Positions 9,178 through 19,400 of a DNA stretch of 64,000 nucleotides are shown here, in pieces. Each line of letters opens with the position of its first letter. The stretch's first letter is position 1. The notes under the pieces are model-generated. The model searched no databases. It was not told the origin of the DNA and was given only the letters and a program-made list of their open reading frames with translations. Source of the stretch: an uncultured Lachnospiraceae bacterium. GTDB lineage: Bacteria > Bacillota > Clostridia > Lachnospirales > Lachnospiraceae. The position numbers and the translations under genes are program-made. The stretch covers positions 29,904 through 93,903 of the forward strand of contig CAKXYI010000008.1 of NCBI GenBank assembly GCA_934899185.1, in the 5' to 3' direction.

Positions 9178-9209
9178 ATGCGCCAAGCATTGCTTCGGCG
9201 CATTTCTTT
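9178..9209 (+). terminator. Rho-independent terminator after the phosphoribosyltransferase-like gene
   Basis: ATGCGCC (9178-9184) pairs with GGCGCAT (9197-9203). AAGC/GCTT extends the stem inward, with loop ATT and one bulged C. T-rich sequence follows. It separates the nucleotide genes from the topoisomerase operon. Confidence 0.75.
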
Positions 9210-9235
9210 AGGCAATTTTTTAGTGAGGTTAGGAA

Positions 9236-11158
9236 ATGGCGAAAAAGAACGTTTACGACGAGAGCAGTATTGCCGTATTAGAGGGACTTGAGGCAGTGCG
9301 CAAAAGACCGGGTATGTACATCGGCAGTGTATCCCGCAAGGGCCTGAACCATCTGGTGTATGAGATCGTGGACAACTCGGTAGATGAGCATTTGGCAGGT
9401 GCCTGCGATACGATCTGGGTGACACTGGAAGCCGATGGTTCTTGTACCGTAGAAGATAATGGGCGAGGTATTCCGGTTGGGTTACATGCGACCGGTGTCT
9501 CTGCCGCGCGTGTGGTATTTACCACATTACATGCAGGAGGAAAATTTGATGACAGTGTCTATAAGACCAGTGGAGGTTTACATGGTGTAGGTTCTTCGGT
9601 GGTCAATGCCCTGTCTACCTATATGGATGTGGAGATCTCCCGCGATGGCTTTATTCATCACGACAGATATGAGCAGGGACATCCGGTGATCGCACTGGAC
9701 AATGGTCTGCTGCCGACCATCGGTAGGACCAAGAAGACCGGGACAAAGATCAATTTCTTGCCGGATCCCCAAATTTTTGAAAAGACCAATTTCAAAGAGG
9801 ACGAGATCAAGAGCCGTATGCATGAGACCGCCTATTTGAATCCCAAACTGACCATCATTTATGAGGACAGAAGAAAAGAAGAAGTCGAGCATATCGAGTA
9901 TCACGAACCGGACGGTATTATCGGCTTTGTCAAGGACATCAATAAAAATGCAGAAAAACTCCATGATGTCGTTTATTTCAGCGGAGAGTCTGACGGGATC
10001 AGCGTGGAGATCGCCTTTCAGTATTGTAACGAATTCCATGAAAATATTCTGGGATTTTGTAACAATATATATAACGCAGAGGGCGGTACCCACATTACCG
10101 GATTTAAGACTGTCTTTACGACAGTCATCAATAATTATGCCAGAGAACTTGGCATTTTAAAGGACAAAGATGCCAATTTTAACGGGGCAGATGTCAGAAA
10201 CGGTATGACGGCAGTCGTATCCATCAAGCATCCGGCACCGCGTTTTGAGGGACAGACCAAGACCAAACTGGATAATCAGGATGCTTCCAAGGCAACCGCT
10301 AAGGTGACCGGGGACGAGATTCAGTTGTATTTTGACCGAAACCTTGACACCCTAAAGACGGTGATTTCCTGTGCAGAAAAAGCAGCCAAGATCCGTAAGA
10401 CAGAAGAACGTGCCAAAACAAATCTTTTGACCAAGCAGAAGTTTTCTTTTGACAGCAACGGCAAACTAGCCAACTGCGAGAGCCGGGATGCCTCTAAGTG
10501 CGAGATCTTTATTGTGGAGGGAGATTCAGCGGGAGGTTCTGCCAAGATGGCGAGAAATCGTATGTATCAGGCAATCATGCCGATCCGTGGAAAGATCTTG
10601 AATGTGGAAAAAGCAAGCATCGATAAGGTACTTGCCAATGCCGAGATCAAGACCATGATCAACGCTTTCGGCTGTGGTTTTTCCGAGGGCTATGGCAATG
10701 ATTTTGACATTACCAAACTGCGTTACGACAAGATCATCATCATGGCGGATGCCGATGTGGACGGTGCCCATATATCTACCTTACTTTTGACCTTGTTCTA
10801 TCGTTTTATGCCGGAACTCATTTACGAGGGACATGTCTATATTGCTATGCCGCCTCTTTATAAGGCAATTCCATCCAAGGGAAAGGAAGAGTATCTCTAT
10901 GATGATGCGGCCTTGGAAAAATACAGAAAGACCCACACGGGTAATTTTACTCTGCAACGATATAAAGGACTGGGTGAGATGGATGCGGAACAGTTGTGGG
11001 AGACCACCTTGGATCCGGAACGCAGGATTTTGAAAAAGGTGGAGATCGAGGATGGACGTATGGCATCCGATGTGACCGAAATGTTGATGGGAAATGATGT
11101 GCCGCCGCGTCGTGCCTTTATCTATGAGCACGCGAGGGATGCGCAACTTGACGTATAG
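9236..11158 (+). CDS. parE: Type IIA DNA topoisomerase subunit B (ParE/GyrB family)
   Basis: ATPase subunit of a type IIA topoisomerase (gyrase or topoisomerase IV). The GHKL ATPase domain shows EIVDNSVDEH, DNGRGIPVG and GGLHGVGSSVVNALS. The TOPRIM domain shows EGDSAGGSAK and DADVDGAH. The C-terminal PPLYK and QRYKGLGEM are also present. The length of 640 residues is normal. The partner A subunit follows after 34 bases. It is not next to dnaA/recF as the gyrase pair usually is, and the A subunit lacks a clear GyrA-box, so topoisomerase IV is favoured, though gyrase cannot be excluded. Confidence 0.9.
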   Translation: MAKKNVYDESSIAVLEGLEAVRKRPGMYIGSVSRKGLNHLVYEIVDNSVDEHLAGACDTIWVTLEADGSCTVEDNGRGIPVGLHATGVSAARVVFTTLHAGGKFDDSVYKTSGGLHGVGSSVVNALSTYMDVEISRDGFIHHDRYEQGHPVIALDNGLLPTIGRTKKTGTKINFLPDPQIFEKTNFKEDEIKSRMHETAYLNPKLTIIYEDRRKEEVEHIEYHEPDGIIGFVKDINKNAEKLHDVVYFSGESDGISVEIAFQYCNEFHENILGFCNNIYNAEGGTHITGFKTVFTTVINNYARELGILKDKDANFNGADVRNGMTAVVSIKHPAPRFEGQTKTKLDNQDASKATAKVTGDEIQLYFDRNLDTLKTVISCAEKAAKIRKTEERAKTNLLTKQKFSFDSNGKLANCESRDASKCEIFIVEGDSAGGSAKMARNRMYQAIMPIRGKILNVEKASIDKVLANAEIKTMINAFGCGFSEGYGNDFDITKLRYDKIIIMADADVDGAHISTLLLTLFYRFMPELIYEGHVYIAMPPLYKAIPSKGKEEYLYDDAALEKYRKTHTGNFTLQRYKGLGEMDAEQLWETTLDPERRILKKVEIEDGRMASDVTEMLMGNDVPPRRAFIYEHARDAQLDV

Positions 11159-11192
11159 ACGTTTGAAATAGTAAGTAGGAGAGAAAGAACAG

Positions 11193-13430
11193 ATGGCAGT
11201 AGAGGAAAAATTGATTCGCATGGAATATTCGGAGATCATGGAGAAATCCTATATTGATTATGCCATGAGTGTTATTATTGCAAGAGCCTTACCGGATGTC
11301 CGCGATGGACTAAAGCCTGTGCAAAGACGTACGCTTTATGATATGCATGAACTGGGGATCCGTTACGATAAGCCTTTCCGTAAGTCCGCCAGAATCGTCG
11401 GAGATACCATGGGTAAATATCACCCACATGGTGATTCTTCCATTTATGACGCACTGGTCGTCATGTCACAGGATTTTAAAAAAGGACTTCCTTTGGTGGA
11501 AGGTCATGGTAATTTTGGCTCGATCGAGGGGGACGGTGCCGCAGCAATGCGTTATACGGAGGCGCGTCTGCACAAGGTGACCCAGGAATGTTATCTGGCA
11601 GATCTGGATAAGGATGTCGTCGATTTTATACCAAATTTTGACGAGACAGAAAAAGAGCCGGAAGTCCTTCCGGTCAAGGTGCCAAACCTTCTCATCAACG
11701 GTGCGGAAGGTATCGCCGTTGGTATGGCGACAAGTATTCCACCACACAATTTTGGTGAAGTGATCGATGGTGTCATTGCCTACATGAAAGACCCGGATAT
11801 CAATACCCAGCAGATGATGGAATATATCAAGGGACCGGATTTTCCGACGGGTGGTATCGTGGTCAACAAGGATGATCTGCATGCTATTTATGCGACCGGT
11901 GTCGGTAAGATCAAGGTGCGTGGCAAGGTGGAGATCGAAAAGATCAAGGGCGGCAAGGAACGTTTGATCATCACGGAGATCCCATATACCATGATCGGTG
12001 CCAATATCGGAAAGTTCTTAAATGACGTATATGGTCTGGTTGAGTCGAAAAAGACGACAGACATTGTTGATATTTCCAATCAGTCCTCCAAAGAAGGCAT
12101 CCGTATCGTCATTGATCTGAAAAAGGGAGCTGATGCCGAAAATCTCTGCAATCTGCTCTATAAAAAGACAAGATTGGAAGATACCTTTGGCGTGAATATG
12201 CTTGCCGTTGCAGACGGCAGACCGGAGACCATGGGCATTGTTCCGATCATCCGCCACCATGTCAACTTCCAGTATGAATTGGCTACCAGAAAATATACGA
12301 CCCTGCTTGCCAAGGAACGCCAGAAAAAGGAGATCCAGGAAGGCCTGATCAAGGCGTGTGATGTCATTGATTTGATTATCGAAATCCTGCGGGGCAGCAA
12401 GGATATGAAAATGGCAAAAGCCTGTCTGGTCGAGGGAATCACCGAGGGTATTCGCTTTAAGTCGGAAGTGTCCAAAAGAGATGCCCAAAAACTGCATTTT
12501 ACGGAGCGGCAGGCAACGGCTATCTTAGAAATGCGTCTGTATAAACTGATCGGTCTGGAGATCCAGGCACTCATGAACGACTATGAAAAGACCATGAAAA
12601 ATATCCAGGAATATTCCGATATCTTAGAAAACCGTGCATCCATGGCAAAGGTCATTATGAAAGAGTTAAAAGAGTTTAAGAAGGAATATACTAAGGAGCG
12701 CCGCACAGTCATTGATAATGTGGCAGAGGCTGTTGTAGAAGAAAAGCCGATCGAGGAAGCGGATGTCGCTGTTATGATCGATCGTTTTGCCTATGGTCGT
12801 GTTGTGGATATGCCTACCTTTGAACGTAACAAAGAGGCGGCAGAGGCAGAGAGCCGGCAGATTATCTTCTGTAAAAATACGGATAAATTGGCACTCTTTA
12901 CTGATAATGGGCAGATGCATCTGATCAAGGTATTAGACCTTCCATTTGGCAAGTTCCGCGACAAGGGACAGCCGTTGGACAATGTAAGTAATTTTGATGC
13001 AAGCAAGGAAGAAAGCCTTTTGATTGCGTCCATCGCAGCATTAAAAGAAAAAAAACTGGTATTTGCGACCAAGACATCCATGTTAAAGGTAGTCGATGGC
13101 GGTGAGTTTGATGTGGCAAAGAGAACGACGGCAGCCACCAAACTGGCCCCTGATGATGGTCTGCTTTTAGTCGGAGTCTTAGAAGATCAGGATAGCATTG
13201 TTATGCAAAGTGAGAAGGAAATGTTCCTCCGCATTGACACGGCGACTATACCGGAGAAAAAGAAGGGAGCGATCGGTGTCAGGGGCATGCGCTTGGCTGA
13301 TAAGGATCTCTTGCAGGCTGTCTATCTTTTGCACACAGGCGATAGCAAGACGGTCAAAGTCAAGGGCAAAGATGTGGTATTAAATCGCCTGCACATTGGC
13401 AATCGCGATACGAAAGGTGTCAAGAAATAA
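11193..13430 (+). CDS. parC: Type IIA DNA topoisomerase subunit A (ParC/GyrA family)
   Basis: DNA-cleaving subunit. The active-site tyrosine is Tyr121 in [11 protein letters not shown], next to Arg120. The quinolone-resistance region [11 protein letters not shown] carries Ser82 and Asp86 at the positions of E. coli GyrA Ser83 and Asp87, the residues of sensitive enzymes. The C-terminal beta-pinwheel (about residues 540-745) is present, but I find no QRRGGKG-type GyrA-box, which favours a decatenating topoisomerase IV. It is 745 residues long. The stop overlaps the start of folC by one base (TAATG), which links topoisomerase and folate genes in one transcript. Confidence 0.9.
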   Translation: MAVEEKLIRMEYSEIMEKSYIDYAMSVIIARALPDVRDGLKPVQRRTLYDMHELGIRYDKPFRKSARIVGDTMGKYHPHGDSSIYDALVVMSQDFKKGLPLVEGHGNFGSIEGDGAAAMRYTEARLHKVTQECYLADLDKDVVDFIPNFDETEKEPEVLPVKVPNLLINGAEGIAVGMATSIPPHNFGEVIDGVIAYMKDPDINTQQMMEYIKGPDFPTGGIVVNKDDLHAIYATGVGKIKVRGKVEIEKIKGGKERLIITEIPYTMIGANIGKFLNDVYGLVESKKTTDIVDISNQSSKEGIRIVIDLKKGADAENLCNLLYKKTRLEDTFGVNMLAVADGRPETMGIVPIIRHHVNFQYELATRKYTTLLAKERQKKEIQEGLIKACDVIDLIIEILRGSKDMKMAKACLVEGITEGIRFKSEVSKRDAQKLHFTERQATAILEMRLYKLIGLEIQALMNDYEKTMKNIQEYSDILENRASMAKVIMKELKEFKKEYTKERRTVIDNVAEAVVEEKPIEEADVAVMIDRFAYGRVVDMPTFERNKEAAEAESRQIIFCKNTDKLALFTDNGQMHLIKVLDLPFGKFRDKGQPLDNVSNFDASKEESLLIASIAALKEKKLVFATKTSMLKVVDGGEFDVAKRTTAATKLAPDDGLLLVGVLEDQDSIVMQSEKEMFLRIDTATIPEKKKGAIGVRGMRLADKDLLQAVYLLHTGDSKTVKVKGKDVVLNRLHIGNRDTKGVKK

Positions 13431-14710
13431 TGACGTTTGATGATAAGACCCGTGCTTTTATGAATAAAATTGCAAAAAAAGGCAGTGTCTTAGGTCTGGA
13501 TTCCATGCGCTTGCTTATGCAAGTTCTGGGCAATCCACAGGAGCATTTACAGGTCATCCATGTGGCAGGGACCAATGGAAAGGGCTCTACCTGTGCTATG
13601 CTGCAGAGTATTCTATGCCGGCAGGGTTACCAAGTCGGACTCTATACGTCCCCGGCAGTCTTTTGCTACGAGGAACGCTTTTCCATCGATGGCGCATACA
13701 TAGACGCAGAGACTTTTAATGTCTATATGCACCGCTTGGAGGATGCATGGCAGGAAGTTGAGAGACAGCATGGCTTATGTGCAACCATTTTTGAAGTGGA
13801 GACGGCACTGGCATATCTTTATTTTTACGAAGCAGGCTGTGACTATGTCGTCATGGAAGTTGGTATGGGCGGGGCGACAGATGCAAGCAATGTATTGACC
13901 CATAGCTTGTGCAGCGTTTTTGCCGCGATCGGCAGAGACCATATGCAGTTTTTAGGACCGGATCTGGAGAGCATTGCCCGCATCAAGGCTGGCATTATGA
14001 AAGCAGGGGGTCAGGCGGTTTCCACCTGGCAGGAGTCTGCAGCCGCCAAAGTCTTAGAAGACGTGGCTAAGGCAGGAAAGACCGGACTTACCTTTTGCGA
14101 TGAAAGCAAGATAAGGATAAAGCAAAAAAAGCCGCTTTGTTATGACTATAAGGAGTTTTCGGATATAGAGGTATCTCTGGAAGGCTCCTATCAGTTGCAA
14201 AACAGTGTTCTGGCCTTAGAGACTATTCGGACCTTGCGCAAACTGGGACTTTCCATTTCGGATGCGGCTGTTAAAGAGGGCATGAAAAAGACTGTCTGGC
14301 AGGGAAGAATGGAGTGCCTTTGCAAGGAACCGCTGATCTATATGGATGGGGCACACAACCTGCCTGCAGCCAAAAGATTATGGGAGACGCTGGAAAGTGA
14401 TTTTACAAATAAATCCATAACCTATATAATGGGGGTACTTGCGGATAAGGAATATGAGGAAATGCTGGCACTTCTTTTGCCAAGAGCAGGGCATATCTAT
14501 ACGGTCACACCGGATAATGCCAGAGCCTTGCCGGCAGAAAAATTGCAAAAGACCATAGAGGATCTTTCCTATGCGGCGCTTGCTTGTCCTTCTTTCAAGG
14601 ACGCACTGCATCAGGCAATGCAAGCGGGGGACGATATGATCTTAGCCTTTGGATCCCTTTCCTATCTGGGAGACTTTAAGAAGATAGTAAAAGCATCTGT
14701 AAAGGAGTAA
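13430..14710 (+). CDS. folC: Folylpolyglutamate synthase/dihydrofolate synthase
   Basis: ATP-dependent ligase that adds glutamate to dihydropteroate or folates, making the retained cofactor form. The P-loop is HVAGTNGKGS at about residue 45, and the family motif MEVGMGGATDASNV follows. MDGAHNLPA lies in the C-terminal Mur-ligase-like domain. The length of 426 residues is standard. It overlaps parC by one base and precedes folE by three bases, so it opens the folate block. Confidence 0.95.
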   Translation: MTFDDKTRAFMNKIAKKGSVLGLDSMRLLMQVLGNPQEHLQVIHVAGTNGKGSTCAMLQSILCRQGYQVGLYTSPAVFCYEERFSIDGAYIDAETFNVYMHRLEDAWQEVERQHGLCATIFEVETALAYLYFYEAGCDYVVMEVGMGGATDASNVLTHSLCSVFAAIGRDHMQFLGPDLESIARIKAGIMKAGGQAVSTWQESAAAKVLEDVAKAGKTGLTFCDESKIRIKQKKPLCYDYKEFSDIEVSLEGSYQLQNSVLALETIRTLRKLGLSISDAAVKEGMKKTVWQGRMECLCKEPLIYMDGAHNLPAAKRLWETLESDFTNKSITYIMGVLADKEYEEMLALLLPRAGHIYTVTPDNARALPAEKLQKTIEDLSYAALACPSFKDALHQAMQAGDDMILAFGSLSYLGDFKKIVKASVKE

Positions 14711-14713
14711 GAG

Positions 14714-15268
14714 ATGTTTGATCATGAAAAAATAAAAGAGGGCGTGCGCCTGATCTTGGAGGGCGTTGGCGAAGATGTGGAGCGCGAGGGGCTCTTAGAG
14801 ACGCCGGATCGTGTGGCGCGCATGTATGAGGAAATTTTTGCTGGTATGTATCAGGACGCTGTAGAGCCGCTTTCCAAGCGATTTCATGTGGCTGGAAATG
14901 AGATGGTCTTGGAAAAGGATATTGTATTTTACAGCACCTGCGAGCATCATTTGATGCCCTTCTTTGGTAAGGCACATGTGGCCTATATTCCCAAGGGTGA
15001 GGTCGTGGGACTCAGCAAGATCGCTAGGACGGTTGAAGTCTTTGCAAAAAGACCACAGCTGCAGGAGCAGTTGACGGCACAGATCGCGGATGCTATCAAT
15101 GAACAATTGCATCCCATGGGCGTCATGGTAATGATTGAGGCAGAGCATACCTGTATGACCATGCGCGGTGTTAAAAAGCCGGGCAGCCGGACGGTCAGTT
15201 ATGTGACCAGAGGCATCTTTGCGGAAGATACGGCGCTACAGGATCGATTTTTTCAATTAGTAAAATAA
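14714..15268 (+). CDS. folE: GTP cyclohydrolase I
   Basis: First enzyme of folate synthesis: GTP to 7,8-dihydroneopterin triphosphate. The zinc ligands are Cys76 and His79 in [10 protein letters not shown] and Cys147 in [18 protein letters not shown] near the C-terminus is also typical. The 184-residue length fits the bacterial enzyme. It lies between folC and the HD-domain gene in a tight operon. Confidence 0.97.
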   Translation: MFDHEKIKEGVRLILEGVGEDVEREGLLETPDRVARMYEEIFAGMYQDAVEPLSKRFHVAGNEMVLEKDIVFYSTCEHHLMPFFGKAHVAYIPKGEVVGLSKIARTVEVFAKRPQLQEQLTAQIADAINEQLHPMGVMVMIEAEHTCMTMRGVKKPGSRTVSYVTRGIFAEDTALQDRFFQLVK

Positions 15269-15284
15269 AGTTTGGATACGGCAT

Positions 15285-15833
15285 ATGGACACAGTGACAC
15301 AGGTTTTAGAACATCCCCAATATAAGGCATGCTGCGAGACGATCAGGGATTACGAAGCAGACAGGACTTATTGCAGACATGATATGGAACATTTTCTTCG
15401 GGTAGGACAGATCGCTATTTTGCTGGCAAAAGAAAATGGGCTTTCGATCGATGCAGAGGAGATCATGCTTGCAGCCCTTTTTCATGATCTGGGGCGTGCC
15501 TTACAGTATCAGAATGGAATCTCCCATGCAGAATCGTCAGCGATCCTTGCAGAGGAGATTTTGTTGTCTATTGGCTATGCTCCTGCTAAGACAGACAGGA
15601 TCTGTGCGGCGGTGAAATGCCACAGTAAAAGACAGGATGTCAAGATTCGCTATGCCAAGCGTGGCGACCTGAAGACCTTGGAAGACATACTTTCCTTTGC
15701 CGATCATTTTTCAAGGGAATGTTTTGCCTGCGCAGCAAGCGATACCTGTAAATGGAAAGCAGAAGAAAGGATCGACAGATCCTATTTTGAGATAAAGGAA
15801 GATTATGATATAAGAAAGAGAGGCATGCTATGA
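15285..15833 (+). CDS. HD-domain phosphohydrolase with C-terminal cysteine cluster, within the folate operon
   Basis: A 182-residue protein with the metal-binding pattern of HD phosphohydrolases: His36, His67-Asp68 (AALFHDLGRA) and Asp140 (LSFADHFSR). Right after the last ligand comes Cys146-x2-Cys149-x5-Cys155 (ECFACAASDTC), which could bind a metal or cluster. It sits between folE and folP, overlapping the folP start by four bases (ATGA). The folate pathway needs removal of pyrophosphate and phosphate from dihydroneopterin triphosphate, and no NUDIX enzyme for this is in the cluster. A role there is therefore an attractive inference, but unproven. Confidence 0.8.
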   Translation: MDTVTQVLEHPQYKACCETIRDYEADRTYCRHDMEHFLRVGQIAILLAKENGLSIDAEEIMLAALFHDLGRALQYQNGISHAESSAILAEEILLSIGYAPAKTDRICAAVKCHSKRQDVKIRYAKRGDLKTLEDILSFADHFSRECFACAASDTCKWKAEERIDRSYFEIKEDYDIRKRGML

Positions 15834-16639
15834 TCATAGGAAATCAGGAATTTTTGGAAGAGGGACACACCTATGTCATGGGAATCTTGAACGTGACACC
15901 GGATTCCTTTTCGGATGGCGGCAGATATAATCACTTGGACGCTGCCTTAAAACATACAGAACAGATGATAAAAGACGGTGCGGCTATCATTGATGTCGGT
16001 GGAGAGTCTACAAGACCGGGACATGAAAAGATCACAGACCGGGAGGAGATCGACCGTGTCCTTCCGGTGATCGAAAAGATCAAGCAGGAATTTTCTGTCC
16101 CGGTATCCTTAGATACCTATAAGGCAGCCGTGGCAAAAGAGGGGATTCTGGCGGGAGCCGATCTTTTAAATGATATATGGGGCTTACAGTATGATCCTGC
16201 CCTGGGAAAGATCGTAGCAGACAGCGGTGTCGCTTATTGTCTTATGCACAATCGGGATCATATCACGGAGGAGATGGATGCCGACCTTTTTATCGGGCAG
16301 ATGCAAGAAGATGCAAAAAGAGCACTGGATGCCGGTATCAAGAAAGAGCGGATCATTTTGGATCCGGGGGTAGGATTTGCCAAGACCCAGGAGCAGAACC
16401 TTATGACTATCGCCAATCTGGACCGCCTCAAGGCACTGGGCTATCCGGTCTTACTGGGAACATCCAGAAAGTCTGTGATCGGTTATGTCTTAGATGTGCC
16501 GACCGACAAGCGCCTGGTGGGAACCCTAGCGACAAGTGCCGTAGCCGTGCAGACAGGCTGTATGTTCGTGCGTGTGCATGATGTCAAAGAAAATGTAGAA
16601 TTGATTCAGATGTTGGAACGCATCCGGGAAAGCAGGTAA
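15830..16639 (+). CDS. folP: Dihydropteroate synthase
   Basis: Condenses 6-hydroxymethyl-7,8-dihydropterin diphosphate with p-aminobenzoate; the sulfonamide target. Signature motifs are MGILNVTPDSFSDGG, GAAIIDVGGESTRPG, DLLNDIWG, DPGVGFAKT and GTSRKS. The length of 269 residues is typical. The start overlaps the HD-domain gene as ATGA, and folBK follows after two bases. Confidence 0.97.
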   Translation: MIIGNQEFLEEGHTYVMGILNVTPDSFSDGGRYNHLDAALKHTEQMIKDGAAIIDVGGESTRPGHEKITDREEIDRVLPVIEKIKQEFSVPVSLDTYKAAVAKEGILAGADLLNDIWGLQYDPALGKIVADSGVAYCLMHNRDHITEEMDADLFIGQMQEDAKRALDAGIKKERIILDPGVGFAKTQEQNLMTIANLDRLKALGYPVLLGTSRKSVIGYVLDVPTDKRLVGTLATSAVAVQTGCMFVRVHDVKENVELIQMLERIRESR

Positions 16640-16641
16640 AA

Positions 16642-17469
16642 ATGGAACAGATCATAGTAGAAGGATTAGAAGTATTTGGATACCATGGTGTATATGAACA
16701 AGAAAAAGAGGAAGGACAGATCTTTGTCGTGAATTGTTGGATCGACACTTCCTTTGCCGGAGCGATCCATTCCGATGACCTGTCAAATACGGTGGACTAC
16801 GGAAATGTATGTCTTTTTATCAAAAAATATTTTGCGGAAAATGCACATGATCTCTTGGAAAAGGTGGCAGATGAACTGGCAACATCCATCATGTATGCTT
16901 TTCCGGGCGTACAAAAGTTAGTCTTAGAGATAAAAAAACCGCATGCACCGATCCCTATGGAATTCGCCAGCGTGGGTGTTAAGGTGGAAAAGGCATGGCA
17001 TCAGGTAGCCCTTGCGATCGGAAGCAATATGGGGGACAAGGAAAAGTATCTGACCGATGCCATGGAAGAGTTGATCAGTGATCCCAATATCAGAAATGTC
17101 ATTGTTTCGGACTATATAGAAACCGAACCTTATGGCTATGTGGATCAGGATAAATTCTTAAATGGAGCAGCGACCATAGAGACCCTTTTATCACCGGAAG
17201 ACCTGCTTGACTTTTTACATAGGATCGAGGCGAAAGCAAACCGCAAGCGCGAGATTCACTGGGGACCGCGGACACTGGATCTGGATATTCTTTTGTATGA
17301 TGATGCCTGTATCCATACCAAAGACCTTATCGTGCCGCATATTGATATGTGCAACCGCATGTTTGTCTTAGAACCGCTTATGCAGATCGCACCGGGACTG
17401 GTGCATCCGGTCAGAAGACGTACCATCTATGATCTCTATTACATGTTAAAGGAAAAAGAAAATGCGTAA
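16642..17469 (+). CDS. folBK: Bifunctional dihydroneopterin aldolase / HPPK
   Basis: Fusion of FolB (about residues 1-118, beginning MEQIIVEGLEVFGYHGV) and FolK (about 122-275, with VALAIGSNMGDK and WGPRTLDLDILLYDD, the Mg-ATP-binding signature). It makes 6-hydroxymethyl-dihydropterin and pyrophosphorylates it for FolP. Fusion of these two is common in Clostridia. The gene's end overlaps the next gene by eight bases. Confidence 0.95.
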   Translation: MEQIIVEGLEVFGYHGVYEQEKEEGQIFVVNCWIDTSFAGAIHSDDLSNTVDYGNVCLFIKKYFAENAHDLLEKVADELATSIMYAFPGVQKLVLEIKKPHAPIPMEFASVGVKVEKAWHQVALAIGSNMGDKEKYLTDAMEELISDPNIRNVIVSDYIETEPYGYVDQDKFLNGAATIETLLSPEDLLDFLHRIEAKANRKREIHWGPRTLDLDILLYDDACIHTKDLIVPHIDMCNRMFVLEPLMQIAPGLVHPVRRRTIYDLYYMLKEKENA

Positions 17470-18112
17470 GTTTCGGACAAACAGACTCTGGCAGATTATT
17501 TATCCGATCGTGGTATATTATCTGCTATACAATGTATTTTTTGCGGCACTGCGCTTGCTTTTCGGTGCACATGCCAGTCATTTGTTTTTGCTGGGGATTG
17601 CCAGTCTTTTGACCATACCTTTTTGCTATGGCATTTATAAAAAAGCCCCAATCGTGCGGGCAGAAAAACTCTGGGATGCGCAGACCCTCCCAAAAGAATG
17701 CCTGTATATCCTTGGCGTTGTGGCATTGGGACTTATCTTAAATTTCATCATTTCCCATACGCCGCTGGTGGCTTATTCTTCCGGCTATGCCCAGGCGAAT
17801 GCCACGCTTTATGCGGGCGGTCTTTTGACCAAGATCTTTGCAAATTGTATCAGTATTCCGATTTTGGAGGAACTGGTCTACCGCGGGATCGTGTGCGGGC
17901 AGTTGAGTCTTTGGTATGATGAAAAAATTGCTGTCATTATTTCTGCATTTTGTTTTGGTATCATGCACTTTAATGTGGTACAATTCTTATATGGATTTCT
18001 GGTAGGTCTTGCGATCGCAACGGTATATGTCAAAACGCGCAAACTCTGGGTCGTTATCGCGGCGCATGGGCTGACGAATTTTATCGTTGTCATCTTTGCA
18101 AGCCTTGGATAG
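17462..18112 (+). CDS. CPBP family intramembrane glutamic endopeptidase
   Basis: A 216-residue polytopic membrane protein of the CAAX protease/bacteriocin-processing (Abi) family. Three diagnostic motifs are present: EELVYRG, FGIMHF and HGLTNF, which form the intramembrane active site. About six membrane segments are visible. The start overlaps folBK by eight bases, so it is translated with the folate operon, but nothing links its unknown substrate to folate. The family includes prenyl-protein-type proteases and immunity proteins. Confidence 0.88.
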   Translation: MRKFRTNRLWQIIYPIVVYYLLYNVFFAALRLLFGAHASHLFLLGIASLLTIPFCYGIYKKAPIVRAEKLWDAQTLPKECLYILGVVALGLILNFIISHTPLVAYSSGYAQANATLYAGGLLTKIFANCISIPILEELVYRGIVCGQLSLWYDEKIAVIISAFCFGIMHFNVVQFLYGFLVGLAIATVYVKTRKLWVVIAAHGLTNFIVVIFASLG

Positions 18113-18151
18113 ATAAGACATTTTTAAAAGAGACATAAGGAGGATCTGATT

Positions 18152-18622
18152 ATGGACGACAGCAAGATCACACTTACCATTGGTAAGCAAAAGAACATCG
18201 CACTCATTGCACATGACGGAAAAAAGGCAGAGATCATTGCCTGGTGCGAGGAACACAAAGAAGAATTAAAGAAGCACTTTTTATGCGGTACCGGCACGAC
18301 CGCACGTATGATCACAGATCGTACAGGACTTCCGGTACGCGGTTATAACAGTGGTCCTCTGGGCGGTGACCAGCAGGTAGGAGCCAAGGTCGTAGAGGGC
18401 AAGATCGATCTGATCATTTTCTTTTCCGACCCGCTTACGGCACAGCCGCATGACCCGGATGTAAAGGCACTGCTTCGTATCGCGCAGGTCTATGATATTC
18501 CGATCGCCAACAACAAGGCGACGGCTGATTTTATCATCACATCGGATTTCATTGACAAGGAATACAATCATGATGTGATCAACTTCAAAAAGAACATTTC
18601 AGAGAGAGCAGAGACACTGTAA
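18152..18622 (+). CDS. mgsA: Methylglyoxal synthase
   Basis: Cytosolic enzyme converting dihydroxyacetone phosphate to methylglyoxal and phosphate, a bypass that relieves phosphosugar build-up. Family motifs include [17 protein letters not shown] with the catalytic aspartate, and [19 protein letters not shown]. The 156-residue length is normal. AAGGAGG lies before the ATG. DUF308 and DUF2974 genes follow. Confidence 0.96.
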   Translation: MDDSKITLTIGKQKNIALIAHDGKKAEIIAWCEEHKEELKKHFLCGTGTTARMITDRTGLPVRGYNSGPLGGDQQVGAKVVEGKIDLIIFFSDPLTAQPHDPDVKALLRIAQVYDIPIANNKATADFIITSDFIDKEYNHDVINFKKNISERAETL

Positions 18623-18640
18623 GACAGTGAGGAGGAATGG

Positions 18641-19378
18641 ATGAGCAAACCGGAGAATACCAATGTTGTTGGAAATATTGCAATCGTCTTTATGTCGATT
18701 CTCTTGATCGCCGTGGGCTGCATCATGCTATTTACGGATGCGGTCAGGATGATCTATTTCTGCTATGGTGCAGGTGCCTGCCTTTTGGTATGGGGCATCT
18801 GGATGATCAGCCGTTACTTTTTACATAAGGAATTTCAGAGGACGACCAATTATGGATTTTCGGTTGGCACGCTGGTCGTGATCTTGGGATCCATTGATCT
18901 GATCCGCGCGCAGGATATTGCAGACTCTATACCCAATTATCTTGGTATCCTGGTTCTGATCGAGGGCGTGGTCATGTTACAGAACACCGTCCAGTTAAAG
19001 AACTTACATGGAGATCTTTGGATCGTCAGTCTGATCTTTTCCCTGCTTTCCGTAGCAGGATCTGTTGTCATATTACTGGATATCGGGAATATGATAACAA
19101 GGTATGAGACTGCCTTTTATGGAGTCCTGATTCTGGTTGGCGCATTTGCACTCTTGTCTCTGTGTTTTGTCGGGGTAAGGACTAAGCACTATCACAAGGA
19201 AAGTAAACGGGAGTTGGAACGCAATATCGAAGAATCCGACCAGTGGTTTGAAGGCAAGCAGAAGACGACCACGGCTATTACGGAGGAAGTGGCAGAGGAC
19301 CATGCCGATAAGACAGAAAGTGATCCGTTACCGGATGCAGGTCAAGCGGATTCTGCCTTGGTAGAGGAAGAAGTGTAG
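18641..19378 (+). CDS. DUF308 (HdeD-like) membrane protein
   Basis: A 245-residue protein with about six hydrophobic segments in two similar halves (residues 10-185), the layout of DUF308/HdeD-type proteins. A hydrophilic, acidic cytoplasmic tail (about 195-245) is rich in Glu, Asp and Thr. No catalytic motif is seen. It follows mgsA by 18 bases and precedes a hydrolase-like gene. The function is unknown; HdeD in E. coli is linked to acid resistance, but that should not be carried over here. Confidence 0.75.
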   Translation: MSKPENTNVVGNIAIVFMSILLIAVGCIMLFTDAVRMIYFCYGAGACLLVWGIWMISRYFLHKEFQRTTNYGFSVGTLVVILGSIDLIRAQDIADSIPNYLGILVLIEGVVMLQNTVQLKNLHGDLWIVSLIFSLLSVAGSVVILLDIGNMITRYETAFYGVLILVGAFALLSLCFVGVRTKHYHKESKRELERNIEESDQWFEGKQKTTTAITEEVAEDHADKTESDPLPDAGQADSALVEEEV

Positions 19379-19400
19379 GATTTTTTGAAAGGAGTTTGGC

